A stretch of 64,000 nucleotides of DNA. Origin: Amaricoccus sp003258405 (lineage in GTDB: Bacteria > Pseudomonadota > Alphaproteobacteria > Rhodobacterales > Rhodobacteraceae). A program made the translations under genes and the position numbers. Positions 17,717 to 26,665 of this stretch are shown piece after piece. The stretch spans positions 62,001-126,000 of the forward strand of contig NZ_CP171226.1 in the NCBI RefSeq assembly GCF_043226085.1, written 5' to 3'. The notes beneath the pieces are model-generated. The model was not told the DNA's origin, ran no database searches, and saw only the letters and a list, made by a program, of their open reading frames with translations. Position 1 is the first letter of the stretch. Each line of letters starts with the position of its first letter.

Positions 17717-18069
17717 AATTCTGTTGAAAAAGTCGATATTGAAGTATCGCCGAAGTCCTGATTCAATCCTATCAAGAACAGGGAGATCGAGTGGATGATG
17801 GGATCGAGGCAAACCGCGCAGGGGGCTCTGTTCTATAAGTTCTCGATCGAGGATCATGTGCCTGCTGACCACTTGGTCCGCAAACTCGACCGCTTCCTCG
17901 ACCTCTCGGAGATCCGGAGTTTCCTCGCGCCGTTCTACAGCCATCGGGGCCGCCCCTCGATCGATCCAGAGCTGATGATCCGGATGCTTCTGCTGGGCTA
18001 CTGCTTCGGGATCCGTTCTGAACGCCGGCTGTGCGAAGAGGTGCATCTCAACCTCGCCTATCGATGGTT

Positions 18070-18351
18070 TCTTTAGGCGGGCATCGTTCGTCAATCCCTT
18101 TGTTGAGCGTTCCTTCGGGAATTGCGCGCGGAAGAGTTCAGGCTTCTTTTCGTGCTCGACGCCTCGGTGGTGTCGGCGGACAGGATGGGTTGGGAAGGAT
18201 CGGATGGCCGAGCTCTGCCGCGCGATTCACATGACGCCGGGCCATGCTGCCGCAACCAGCGATACGGGCTCATCCGACCCTCGCACCCTCCCGGGCGCTG
18301 TTTCCCGCCGGAACGGCGGATCCGGGTCTCTGAATTACGTCATTGCTCTCC
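18070..18351 (-). ncRNA. Candidate bridge-RNA region of the IS110-family element
   Basis: The 282 bases between the transposase stop and the element edge carry no gene. In IS110/IS1111 elements the long non-coding end encodes a structured bridge RNA that pairs with target and donor DNA; a long 3' segment is the IS1111-type layout. I have not resolved the loops. The call rests on position only. Confidence 0.35.
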
Positions 18352-19398
18352 TCAGGCAGCCGCTGTCGTAGCGCAGACCGGGGTTGTGTCCGACCAGCGG
18401 AAGTCGGTCCCTTCGACCCACATGCGGTGCATCACGACCGCCAGCTTGCGCGCGAGTGCGACCTTCGCGGCCTTCAGGCTGCGGCGTTTGGCGATCCGCA
18501 TTGCCCACGCCCGCAACGGTGACCATCGGCCATGGTGCATCAGGACATGCGCGGCCTGATAGAGCGCCGTGCGGACCATTTCATCCCCGCATCGGCTGAT
18601 CCGGCCGTCGTAGTCTGTCTGTCCGGAGCTGTATCGGCGGGGCGTCAGACCGAAATGGGCGCCGACATCCCGGGACCGTTTGAACCGCTCGGGGGCATCG
18701 ACACCGGTCCTGTAGGTCAGCGCCACGATCACTCCGACGCCGGGAACGCTCATCAGCCGACGGCAGACGGGATCTCGTCTGGCAAATTCTCGACAGAGCC
18801 GATCGAGCCGCTCGAACTCCTCGATCATTGCGCGGCGGGCCCGGAGCAGTGGCTCCACGATCAACGCAAGGTTCGCGCTGCCGTCGATCAGGTCCAAAAC
18901 ACGTGCCTCTAAGCCTTGGCGGGTCACGGTGCCGATCCTCAACCCAAACACTTTCAGCGATCCGCGGATGCAGTTTTCCAGATCCTGCGATTTGCTCACA
19001 AGGTGGGTGCGAGCGACCAGGAGCATCCGAATGCGTTGTGCCTCGTCACTCTTGACGAAGACTTGGCGGAACCAGCTAAGGCGCACAAGCTGGGCGATGC
19101 CGCGTGCGTCATTGCGGTCGGTCTTGTTCCGCATCGCACCCAGTCCGGCTTTCACGTGCCGGCACTCCATGCAGAGGGCCGGCAATCCAGCGGCGCGAAG
19201 TTCGGCGAAAAGCCAGGAAGCTGTTGGTCCCGATTCAAGACCGACCCGGGCGACTGGCCGCCCAAATCGCTTCAGGCACGCCACGATCGCGGATGGTTCG
19301 GCCTCGATCTTTCTCTCAAATGCCACATCCCCGTCTTCATCGACGATGCAGATGTTCACGGTTTTAAGGGATGCGTCGATCCCCACATAGTAGGCCAT
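18352..19398 (-). CDS. IS110-family DEDD transposase
   Basis: A 348-residue recombinase. The RuvC-like N-terminal half has GIDASLKTVNICIVDEDG, RVGLESGPTASWLF and KTDRNDARGIAQLVRLSW, giving the D-E-D-D residues. The C-terminal half has RLMSVPGVGVIVALTYRTG and the serine region FGLTPRRYSSGQTDYDGRI of the Tnp_20 domain. This is the bridge-RNA-guided recombinase class. No frame damage is visible, so it may be functional. Confidence 0.94.
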   Translation of the reverse strand: MAYYVGIDASLKTVNICIVDEDGDVAFERKIEAEPSAIVACLKRFGRPVARVGLESGPTASWLFAELRAAGLPALCMECRHVKAGLGAMRNKTDRNDARGIAQLVRLSWFRQVFVKSDEAQRIRMLLVARTHLVSKSQDLENCIRGSLKVFGLRIGTVTRQGLEARVLDLIDGSANLALIVEPLLRARRAMIEEFERLDRLCREFARRDPVCRRLMSVPGVGVIVALTYRTGVDAPERFKRSRDVGAHFGLTPRRYSSGQTDYDGRISRCGDEMVRTALYQAAHVLMHHGRWSPLRAWAMRIAKRRSLKAAKVALARKLAVVMHRMWVEGTDFRWSDTTPVCATTAAA

Positions 19399-20621
19399 GG
19401 TTCTTCCTCCGAGTCTCCAGTTAGATGGAGTTACGATGGTCCGCGCGGACCCGCCCGCCTACTCCATCTCTGCCGCCTTGACCTGGCGGATCGAGTGCCT
19501 GACCACTCGACGTTCTCGAAGAACCGCCATGGCCGCTTTCGCGACAGCGATCTGTTCCGGCACCTGTTCGAATTGGTGCTATCGAGGTGCATCCGGGAGG
19601 GGCTGGTTGGCGGAGAGGCGTTCGGAGTCGATGCATCCATCATTCCCGCAGACGCCAAGCGACTGAACAAGGTCGAGGCGGAAGGCTGGACGCCCGAGCG
19701 GATTAGTCGCGCGACAGAGGAGTATTTCGAGACGCTGGATGACGCGGCCTTCGGCGCCGCCACGCCGGTCAAGCCAAAGGTCCTGTCGCCTGTCGATCCC
19801 GCTGCCCGGTTCACCGGTGCGAAGAAGGCCTACTCCATCTTCGCGTATTCAACCAACTATCTGGTAGATCTGGAGAATGCGATCATAGTCGACGTGGAGC
19901 CGACCGCGCCGATCCGGCAGGCGGAAGTCTCCGCCGCCCTCGATATGGTTGACCGGGTCCAGGAGATCTTTGGCATCTATCCGGAGAAATTCGTCGGGGA
20001 CGGAGCCTATGGCAACGCAGAAACGCTTGGCTGGCTTGTGCATGAGAAGGGCATCGAGCCCCATGTCCCCGTTCTCGACAAATCAGTTCGCCAGGACGGA
20101 ACCTTCTCGCGGCCAGACTTCAAGTTCGATCCTGAAAACGACAGATACCTCTGCCCCGGCGGCAACGAGCTCCTGTCCAGCCGCCGGGCTTTCCAGACGA
20201 TCCGCACGGAGCCTGAAGACACGGAAACAGTGCGCTATCGCGCCGCAAAGCCGGACTGCGCAGTCTGCCAGCTCAAGGCGCAATGCTGTCCGAACACAGC
20301 GACACGACACATCACCAGATCCGTCCACGAGGGCGCGCGGGAACTCGCCAGGGAAATCGCAAAGACCGACGCTTTCGTGGCGACCCGGCACGCCCGAAGA
20401 AAGGTCGAGATGCTGTTTGCCCACCTCAAGAAGATCCTCGGACTGACGCGACTGCGCCTGAGGGGACCCAACGGCGCCCGGGACGAATTCACGCTGGCAG
20501 CAACCGCTCAGAACCTCCGCAAGATGGCGAAACGGCTCCCCATGGCAGCGTGAGGGGCACCGCTTCGCGAAAAAAAGATCACGCTTGTTACATCGCAACC
20601 CACTATTATTTCAACAGAATT

Positions 20622-20845
20622 GGCGGATTACAGACTTTCGTCGCGGTGCAAAATAATTCTAAATTGGGGCCGAAACTGATTTTCAGATGTCATCGGACGA
20701 CCCAACTCCAACAAATTCGTCATTTCTTAAAACACGGTAATTCATGATTTGAGATTGTACGCGATCGAACGAGATTTTTTGAAAAATAGTTCAATTCTTG
20801 CTTCGAAATCGCCCACTCCGAATTCTTTAGTTGCGCTCACCTCTT
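20622..20845. other. AT-rich intergenic segment
   Basis: About 220 bases, clearly richer in A and T than the surroundings (for example ATTCTAAATTGG and TTTTTTGAAAAATAG). I see no gene; it separates the IS1182 element from the end of the LysR gene. Confidence 0.4.
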
Positions 20846-21766
20846 TCACTTCTCGAGCTGAGAGCCAAGACCTTTGCTCGCACGCAGCCAGAAAGCTTCG
20901 ACTATTTTGCTGCGACGCGTGCGGGGCCGAAAGAGCCGGATTTCCATTGGGACATCCCATTCGACACTGGCGGCTTGCACCAGTCGCCCATTTCCCAAGT
21001 CGTCTTTGCAAAGGCTTAACGGAGCCCATGTCAGCCCCTTTCCGTCGCGTGCCATCCGCAGCAACGCGCTCGCAAGGTGAGATCGAAAGACTGGCCGCAG
21101 GGCGGCACGGCGTTCGGAAATCACCTTTGCGGCGGCAAGGATACGCCCCATGCCCGACCGCTCGTCGTAGGCCAGGAATGGCAACGGATCCTCCGCCGGC
21201 CCGGGCAGCTGGAATCTGGGCCTGCCTTCTTCCGTGGGGACGCAGACCGGAACGAGGCGGTCCTCGCCAATCTGGATTGATCGAAAGGCACCCGGGTCCA
21301 GCAGATGATGCGCCGCGGGATGGTCATGGCATAAGAGCAGATCCGCGGTTCCGGCCAGCATGACCTGCTCGCAAGCCACCATGTTGTCGACAACCAGACT
21401 GACGGTTGCAAGATCCTGGTCATCGCTGAAATCGCGGAGCCAGTCTGGGAAGAAGGTCATCGACAGCGCATGCGTCGCGACGAACCGCAGCGTCCCGGCA
21501 CCCGCTGCGCCGATTTCGCGCGCCTGATCGCGTCCGTAGTTCAGCCGGCGGACGACCTCTTCCGCCACGCTTCGAAATGCCTGACCGGCCTCGGTCAGGG
21601 TAATGCGGTGCGTATCCCGGTCGATGAGCTCGGCCCCGATCCAATCCTCGAGGCCGCGGATGCGGCGGCTGAAAGCCGGTTGGCTCGAATTCCGCATCTC
21701 GGCGGCACGGGAGAAGTTGCCCTCCTGAGCCAGTTTCAGAAAATCCTCGAGCCAGTTTGTGTCCAT
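20846..21766 (-). CDS. LysR-family transcriptional regulator
   Basis: A 306-residue LysR protein. The winged helix-turn-helix is at the N-terminus (NWLEDFLKLAQEGNFSRAAE, then MRNSSQPAFSRRIRGLEDWI); a periplasmic-binding-like effector domain follows. It is divergent from the leuC-type gene, with 106 bp between the two start codons, the standard layout for a LysR regulator controlling its neighbour. The inducer is probably a substrate or intermediate of the adjacent operon. Start ATG at 21766. Confidence 0.9.
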   Translation of the reverse strand: MDTNWLEDFLKLAQEGNFSRAAEMRNSSQPAFSRRIRGLEDWIGAELIDRDTHRITLTEAGQAFRSVAEEVVRRLNYGRDQAREIGAAGAGTLRFVATHALSMTFFPDWLRDFSDDQDLATVSLVVDNMVACEQVMLAGTADLLLCHDHPAAHHLLDPGAFRSIQIGEDRLVPVCVPTEEGRPRFQLPGPAEDPLPFLAYDERSGMGRILAAAKVISERRAALRPVFRSHLASALLRMARDGKGLTWAPLSLCKDDLGNGRLVQAASVEWDVPMEIRLFRPRTRRSKIVEAFWLRASKGLGSQLEK

Positions 21767-21872
21767 AGTCGCCGACCCGTCGTTCGGTGCATGATTTGAT
21801 CGTTATAGCGCATTGGCTGATGCGCGCCCGGACAAGGTAGTCTGCCGGCCAGAAGAGCAGGAGTGTTTCGCC

Positions 21873-23303
21873 ATGTCCCCCCGGACTCTCTACGAAAAGA
21901 TCATCGACCAACACAAGGTTCTGTCGCTGGACGACAAGAGCGGACCCGGATCGACGGTTCTTCTCTACATCGATCGGACGGTCCTAAACGAATACACCAG
22001 CCCACAGGCTTTCGCAGGGCTGCGTGAGGCGGAACGGAAGGTCTGGCGCCCCGCGGCGGCTCTGGGTGTCGTCGATCATGTCAACTCGACCGCGCCGAAC
22101 CGGGGAGGCCCGGTCGAAGATGTCAGCGCTCAGAAGCAGATCGAGTTCTTCGCGCAAAACGGTCGCGATTTCGGGATTGAGATGTTCGATATTCTCGATC
22201 CCCGTCAAGGCATCGAACATGTGGTGCTGCCGGAGCTTGGATGGGTTCTGCCGGGCAGCGTGATAGCCGCGGGCGACAGCCACACAACGACCTACGGAGC
22301 GTTCGGAGCGGTGGGCTTCGGCATCGGCACGTCGGATATCGAACACCTACTTGCGACCCAAACCCTGCCCTATGCCCGGCTCAGGACAATGCACGTGCGC
22401 GTGGAGGGACGGCTGCCGGTGGGTGTGACCGCGAAGGACCTGGTCATGGCGCTGATCCGCAAAGTCGGGGCGGATGGCGCTGTGGGCCATGCCCTGGAGT
22501 ATTCGGGAGAAGCGATCGGTCAGCTCGATGTTGAGGGGCGCATGACCATCTGCAACATGTCCGTGGAATGCGGGGCGCGCGTGGCCCTCATGGCCCCGGA
22601 CGAAAAGGTCTTCGACTATGTCGCGGGCAGGCCGCGCGGCCCTTCCCCCGAGATGCTCGAACGGGCTCGGCCGGTTTGGCAGGCGCTTGCCACCGATCCC
22701 GGCGCCATCTTCGATCGCGAGGTCTTCCTGGGCGCCACCCAAATCTCCCCGATGGTGACCTGGGGCACCAGCCCGGACCAGGCCGATACGATCGACGGCA
22801 CCGTTCCCGAGCCCGCCACGCTTCCGGTCCACGCGCAGCGCGATGCGGCCAGGGCGCTCGAGTACATGGGGCTTACGCCAGGCCGCCGACTTCGGGATAT
22901 CACGATCGATCGCGCCTTTATCGGCTCGTGCACGAATGCACGCCTGGGTGATCTGCGGGATGCGGCGCGGGTCCTCAAGGGTCGCCGCGTCGCGCACGGC
23001 GTTCGTGCCATGGTCTCGCCCGGATCGTCCACGGTCCGGCGGGAGGCCGAGGCCGAGGGGCTGGATCGCGTTTTCATCGATGCCGGGTTCGAATGGCGGC
23101 AATCGGGCTGCTCCATGTGTCTCGCCATGAACGACGACGTGCTGGCGCCGGGCGAGCGTTGCGCCTCCAGCACCAACCGCAATTTCGAAGGGCGGCAGGG
23201 CAGCGGAGGACGAACCCATCTGATGAGCCCGGCGATGGTGGCTGCCGCGGCCGTTGCCGGGCATCTGACAGATGTCCGGGACCTTGCCGAGGTGGAGGCC
23301 TGA
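21873..23303 (+). CDS. LeuC-type aconitase-family hydro-lyase, large subunit
   Basis: Start at the ATG at 21873, nine bases after AGGAG; 476 residues, the normal LeuC length. Iron-sulfur ligands appear in IGSCTNARLGDLRDAARVL (about residue 352) and SGCSMCLAMNDD (about 413 and 416). AGDSHTTTYGAFGAVGFGIG and STNRNFEGRQGSGGRTHLMS are family motifs. The enzyme isomerises or hydrates a 2- or 3-hydroxy di-acid such as isopropylmalate. Its place beside a LysR gene, a hydrolase and a dicarboxylate carrier, inside an island and without leuB, points to catabolism of another acid (for example a citramalate- or methylmaleate-type compound) rather than leucine synthesis. The substrate is inference. Confidence 0.9.
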   Translation: MSPRTLYEKIIDQHKVLSLDDKSGPGSTVLLYIDRTVLNEYTSPQAFAGLREAERKVWRPAAALGVVDHVNSTAPNRGGPVEDVSAQKQIEFFAQNGRDFGIEMFDILDPRQGIEHVVLPELGWVLPGSVIAAGDSHTTTYGAFGAVGFGIGTSDIEHLLATQTLPYARLRTMHVRVEGRLPVGVTAKDLVMALIRKVGADGAVGHALEYSGEAIGQLDVEGRMTICNMSVECGARVALMAPDEKVFDYVAGRPRGPSPEMLERARPVWQALATDPGAIFDREVFLGATQISPMVTWGTSPDQADTIDGTVPEPATLPVHAQRDAARALEYMGLTPGRRLRDITIDRAFIGSCTNARLGDLRDAARVLKGRRVAHGVRAMVSPGSSTVRREAEAEGLDRVFIDAGFEWRQSGCSMCLAMNDDVLAPGERCASSTNRNFEGRQGSGGRTHLMSPAMVAAAAVAGHLTDVRDLAEVEA

Positions 23304-23304
23304 T

Positions 23305-23922
23305 ATGGAACGTTTCGTCAAAGTAGCCGGGGCGGCCGCTCCCTTTCCGGCCGCGAATGTGGATACCGACGTGATCATGCCCAAGGCTTTCCTGAAGGGC
23401 ATTGACCGTTCAGGACTGGCGCGGGGTCTTTTTCACGACCTGCGCTTCGATGCCGATGGGCAGGAGCGGCCCGACTTCATCCTCAACCGCGCGGCGATGC
23501 GCAGCGCCCGGTTCTTGCTGACCGGGCCGAACTTCGGTTGCGGATCCTCTCGGGAACACGCGGTCTGGGGGATGCAGCAATTCGGCATTCGCGGCCTAAT
23601 CGGCACCACATTTGCCGGGATCTTTTCCGACAACGCCGCCAATAACGGCCTGCTTCTGGTGTCGTTGCCCGAAGAGGACCTCGAGCGCCTGTTCTCCGCC
23701 GTTGGCCCGGACGGGGCGGAGATCGACGTGGACCTGGAGAAACTGAAGATCCGGACAGCGGATCTCTCTTTACCCTTCACGATCGAGGAAACCCGACGCC
23801 GCGCGCTGATGGAGGGACTCGACCGGATCGGGACGACATTGGAGAAGAGCCGCGAGATCCGCGCCTTCGAAGCAACCTACTTTGCTGAAACCCCGTGGCT
23901 TGATCGGGGCCGTGCGGCATGA
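23305..23922 (+). CDS. LeuD-type hydro-lyase, small subunit
   Basis: A 205-residue swivelling domain partner of the preceding gene, starting one base after its stop. Family features: NVDTDVIMPKAFLKGIDRSG near residue 19, NFGCGSSREHAVWGMQQFGI near 77 and IGTTFAGIFSDNAANNGLL. The two subunits form the active heterodimer. The stop overlaps the start of the next gene (ATGA), so the operon is tightly coupled. Confidence 0.91.
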   Translation: MERFVKVAGAAAPFPAANVDTDVIMPKAFLKGIDRSGLARGLFHDLRFDADGQERPDFILNRAAMRSARFLLTGPNFGCGSSREHAVWGMQQFGIRGLIGTTFAGIFSDNAANNGLLLVSLPEEDLERLFSAVGPDGAEIDVDLEKLKIRTADLSLPFTIEETRRRALMEGLDRIGTTLEKSREIRAFEATYFAETPWLDRGRAA

Positions 23923-24812
23923 GCGGGCTTGAAGGTCATCCGGATATCCTCCCCGGGTTCGTCTGGCGTGACATCGATGCCGAGGGTGTGCGCATCCGAA
24001 CCGCGACCGCCGGTGACGGCCCGCCCCTTCTGATGCTGCATGGACATCCGCAGACCCACCTGACTTGGCACAGGGTCGCTCCCGTTCTTGCGAAGCGCTT
24101 CACCGTCGTCCTGACCGACCTGCGCGGCTACGGCGACAGCGAGAAGCTTGAAGGCGGCAGAGGGCATGTGAACTATTCCAAGCGCGCGATGGCGGCCGAC
24201 CAGGTCGCTGTGATGCGAAGCCTCGGTCATGCGCGCTTTCGCCTCATCGGTCATGACCGCGGGGCTCGAGTGGCGCACCGTCTGGCCCTGGATCACGCCA
24301 ATGCCGTCGAAAAGCTCGTGCTGCTGGACATCGCCCCGACCGCGACGATGTATGCCAGAACCGACATGGAGTTTGCCCGCCGGTATTTCTGGTGGTTCTT
24401 CCTGATCCAGCCACATCCCCTGCCGGAACGTCTGATCGCGTCCGACCCGGAATTCTTTCTGGAGACCCACATCAAGGGGCAGATCAAGACGCCGGGGGCA
24501 TCCGATGCGCGCGTCATGGCCGAGTATCGCCGTAGCTACGCCGATCCCGCAACCCGCCACGCGATCTGCGAAGACTATCGCGCCTCGGCCAGTATCGACC
24601 TGGAGCATGACGCGGCGGACGCCGAAGCCCGTGTCAGCGCACCACTGATGGCTCTCTGGGGCAGGCACGGCACCGTCGGTGCGCTCTACGATGTCGTGGA
24701 GACTTGGCGCGAGAAGGCGCTCGACGTGAGAGGCTCTGCTTTGGAGTGCGGTCACAGCCCACAGGAAGAAGTGCCCGAGGCACTGTTGGAAGCCCTCTTC
24801 GAGTTCCTCTGA
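23919..24812 (+). CDS. Alpha/beta hydrolase, haloacetate-dehalogenase-like
   Basis: A 297-residue alpha/beta hydrolase. DLRGYGDSEKLEGG (about residue 67) and the nucleophile elbow LIGHDRGARVAHRLALDH use aspartate (about 112) in place of serine, as in fluoroacetate/haloacetate dehalogenases and epoxide hydrolases; the likely catalytic histidine is in ECGHSPQEEVPEALLEAL. WWFFLIQPHPLPERLIASDP is typical of the haloacetate dehalogenase group. Overlap with the LeuD-type gene and proximity to the carrier gene suggest it prepares or finishes the substrate of the same pathway. Dehalogenation itself is not proven: several homologues act on other substrates. Confidence 0.82.
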   Translation: MSGLEGHPDILPGFVWRDIDAEGVRIRTATAGDGPPLLMLHGHPQTHLTWHRVAPVLAKRFTVVLTDLRGYGDSEKLEGGRGHVNYSKRAMAADQVAVMRSLGHARFRLIGHDRGARVAHRLALDHANAVEKLVLLDIAPTATMYARTDMEFARRYFWWFFLIQPHPLPERLIASDPEFFLETHIKGQIKTPGASDARVMAEYRRSYADPATRHAICEDYRASASIDLEHDAADAEARVSAPLMALWGRHGTVGALYDVVETWREKALDVRGSALECGHSPQEEVPEALLEALFEFL

Positions 24813-24969
24813 ATCGTTGTCGCTGTCCGGGTGAGCTGGTGCCGGTCCGCGCATGGATTCATCCGGAATGGGCATTGGTCCGCGCAATCACCTGAGCGCT
24901 AAACCTGATTGACGCCGGGAGGAAGACCGGCGGCAGCAACGACATAACACTCCGGGAGGACATGGCCCA

Positions 24970-26523
24970 ATGGCCCAAACACACGACACTCCGCACCAAG
25001 ATCAAAGCCTGACCTGGACGGCGGCCACGGAGCAGGATCAGGGCTCCCTGAGGCTCCTGCCGATGCTGATCGGTCTTGCGGCGTTCTTTCTGCTTCTGGC
25101 GCTGCCCGCGCCCGAGGGCCTGGAACCCGCCGCATGGAGACTCGTCGCGGTTGCGGCGCTCATGGTCATCTGGTGGATCACCGAGGCGATCCCCATCGCC
25201 GCAACCTCGATGCTGCCGCTTGCGCTCTTTCCGTTGACGGGGGTCAGCTCAATGAAGGTCGCAGCCGCGCCCTACGCCAGTTCGACGATCTTCCTGTTCA
25301 TGGGCGGTTTCATGTTGGCCGGCGCCATGGAACGCTGGAACCTGCACCGCCGTATCGCCCTTTCCATCGTGTCGCGAACGGGCGCATGCCCTCACCACAT
25401 CGTCGGCGGTTTCATGGTCGCGACCGCGTTTCTGTCCATGTGGGTCTCCAACACCGCGACAACGGTGATGATGCTGCCCATCGCCATGTCGGTGATCGGG
25501 CTGATGCGGGACGACAGTCGGCAGGGCGAGAGCGGTGCCTTTGCTCTGTCCCTGATGCTCGGCATCGCCTATGCCGCCTCGATTGGAGGCATCGCCACCT
25601 TGATCGGCACACCGCCAAACGCCCTTCTCGCCGGCGCAATGCGGGAAACCTATGGATACGATCTCGGCTTCGGGCGCTGGATGCTTATCGGCGTCCCAAT
25701 CGCTGTCGTCATGCTGGGTCTGTCCTGGCTGTTCCTGACCCGCGTTTCGATCAGGCTGCCGCGCAATGAAGTAAAGGGCGCGCGCGAGATGATACAGACG
25801 CAATTTCGCGGCCTGGGCCCGATGACGCGAGCTGAAACTGCGGTCGGCCTCGTTTTTTTGGCGGCTGCTCTGCTCTGGATCTTCCGGACATGGCTTCAGA
25901 ACTTCGTTCCGGGCCTCGACGACGCCGCCATCGCGATCGGTGCAGCCCTGTTGCTCTTCCTTCTCCCGGCGGGGATCGGACGAGAAAACTCTGGTTCGAG
26001 CATTGCGCTCCTGGACTGGACGACGGCTCTGAAACTCCCTTGGGGTGTTCTCTTGCTGTTCGGAGGCGGGCTGAGCCTCGCGGCTGCCGTGGCGCAAACA
26101 GGCCTCGACACCTGGATCGGCGGCTTGATCGGTAGCATTGCGAGCGAGCTTCCAATCCTTCTGCTGGTGCTGATCGTTTCGGCGATGATTCTTCTCCTCA
26201 CGGAAGTCACCTCCAACACGGCAACGGCCGCGACGTTTCTGCCACTCTTGGCAGCTCTTTCGCAGACAATCGGGCAGAACCCTCTCATGCTGGCCGTTCC
26301 AGCCGCGATTTCCGCCTCCATGGCGTTCATGCTGCCAGTGGCGACCCCACCGAACGCCCTCGTGTTCTCCTCGGGGCGCGTAACAATTCCGCAGATGGTC
26401 CGCCATGGCGGCCTCCACAATATTGCGGCTTTGATGGTTCTCAGCAGCCTGGGCTATCTGCTTCTGACAACTCTCTTTGGTGTGCAGCCGGGCGCGCTTC
26501 CCGTGTGGGCTGCGGGACGGTAA
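24970..26523 (+). CDS. SLC13/DASS-family sodium:carboxylate symporter
   Basis: A 517-residue inner-membrane protein with about a dozen hydrophobic segments. It carries both Ser-Asn-Thr motifs of the DASS family: MWVSNTATTVMMLPIAMSV (about residue 159) and LTEVTSNTATAATFLPLL (about 414), which build the sodium/substrate site, plus IGTPPNALLAGAM and TPPNALVFSSGRV. Such carriers import succinate-, citrate- or tartrate-like acids. It follows the hydrolase gene by 157 bp and probably supplies the di-acid handled by the LeuC/LeuD-type enzyme. A hydrophilic N-terminal extension of about 30 residues precedes the first helix. Confidence 0.9.
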   Translation: MAQTHDTPHQDQSLTWTAATEQDQGSLRLLPMLIGLAAFFLLLALPAPEGLEPAAWRLVAVAALMVIWWITEAIPIAATSMLPLALFPLTGVSSMKVAAAPYASSTIFLFMGGFMLAGAMERWNLHRRIALSIVSRTGACPHHIVGGFMVATAFLSMWVSNTATTVMMLPIAMSVIGLMRDDSRQGESGAFALSLMLGIAYAASIGGIATLIGTPPNALLAGAMRETYGYDLGFGRWMLIGVPIAVVMLGLSWLFLTRVSIRLPRNEVKGAREMIQTQFRGLGPMTRAETAVGLVFLAAALLWIFRTWLQNFVPGLDDAAIAIGAALLLFLLPAGIGRENSGSSIALLDWTTALKLPWGVLLLFGGGLSLAAAVAQTGLDTWIGGLIGSIASELPILLLVLIVSAMILLLTEVTSNTATAATFLPLLAALSQTIGQNPLMLAVPAAISASMAFMLPVATPPNALVFSSGRVTIPQMVRHGGLHNIAALMVLSSLGYLLLTTLFGVQPGALPVWAAGR

Positions 26524-26665
26524 GTTCTTGTTATAGAGAGCTGATCCGACACCCATGATTAGTTGGTCGGCGGCTGACCCCGCTCCAGTATTACTCGATC
26601 AATGCCACGACACGATGTATTGCCAGCAAGATCTGTGAATAGTCCAACCACCCTTCTTATGCAGT

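Larger units (their letters stand above)
18070..19469 (-). mobile_element. IS110-family element nested in the IS1182 transposase
   Basis: About 1400 bp, placed by the break and resumption of the host transposase. It has one leftward DEDD transposase gene, a short non-coding stretch before it (about 70 bp) and a long one after it (about 280 bp), with no clear inverted repeats or target duplication, as expected of the family. The exact ends are uncertain by a few bases. Confidence 0.85.
17795..20553 (+). pseudogene. IS1182-family transposase, split by an IS110-family insert
   Basis: The N-terminal part (17795-18069) has FYKFSIEDHVPADHLVRKLD and GRPSIDPELMIRMLLLGYCF, then RSERRLCEEVHLNLAYRWF. 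The C-terminal part resumes near 19470 with CRLDLADRVPDHSTFSKNRHG and continues through GGEAFGVDASIIPADAKRL, KFVGDGAYGNAETLGWL and RRKVEMLFAHLKKILGLTR to a stop at 20553. Joining WF at 18069 to CRLDLAD at 19470 restores the frame. The catalytic aspartates (GVDAS, GDGAY) and the late glutamate (KVEMLFAHLK) are in the second part. As it stands the gene is inactive. Confidence 0.88.
17717..20621 (+). mobile_element. IS1182-family element interrupted by an IS110-family element
   Basis: Ends AATTCTGTTGAAA at 17717 and its complement ending at 20621, flanked by the 4-bp direct repeat GGCG (17713-17716 and 20622-20625). The transposase is split by a 1.4-kb insert at 18070-19469. Without the insert the element would be about 1.5 kb. 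The inner insertion must be the younger event, since the outer duplication brackets both. Confidence 0.87.

Noticed and set aside
18916..20553. A 545-residue protein starting at 18916
   Set aside because: Its first 180 codons are antisense to the IS110 transposase; only the part after 19470 is IS1182 transposase.
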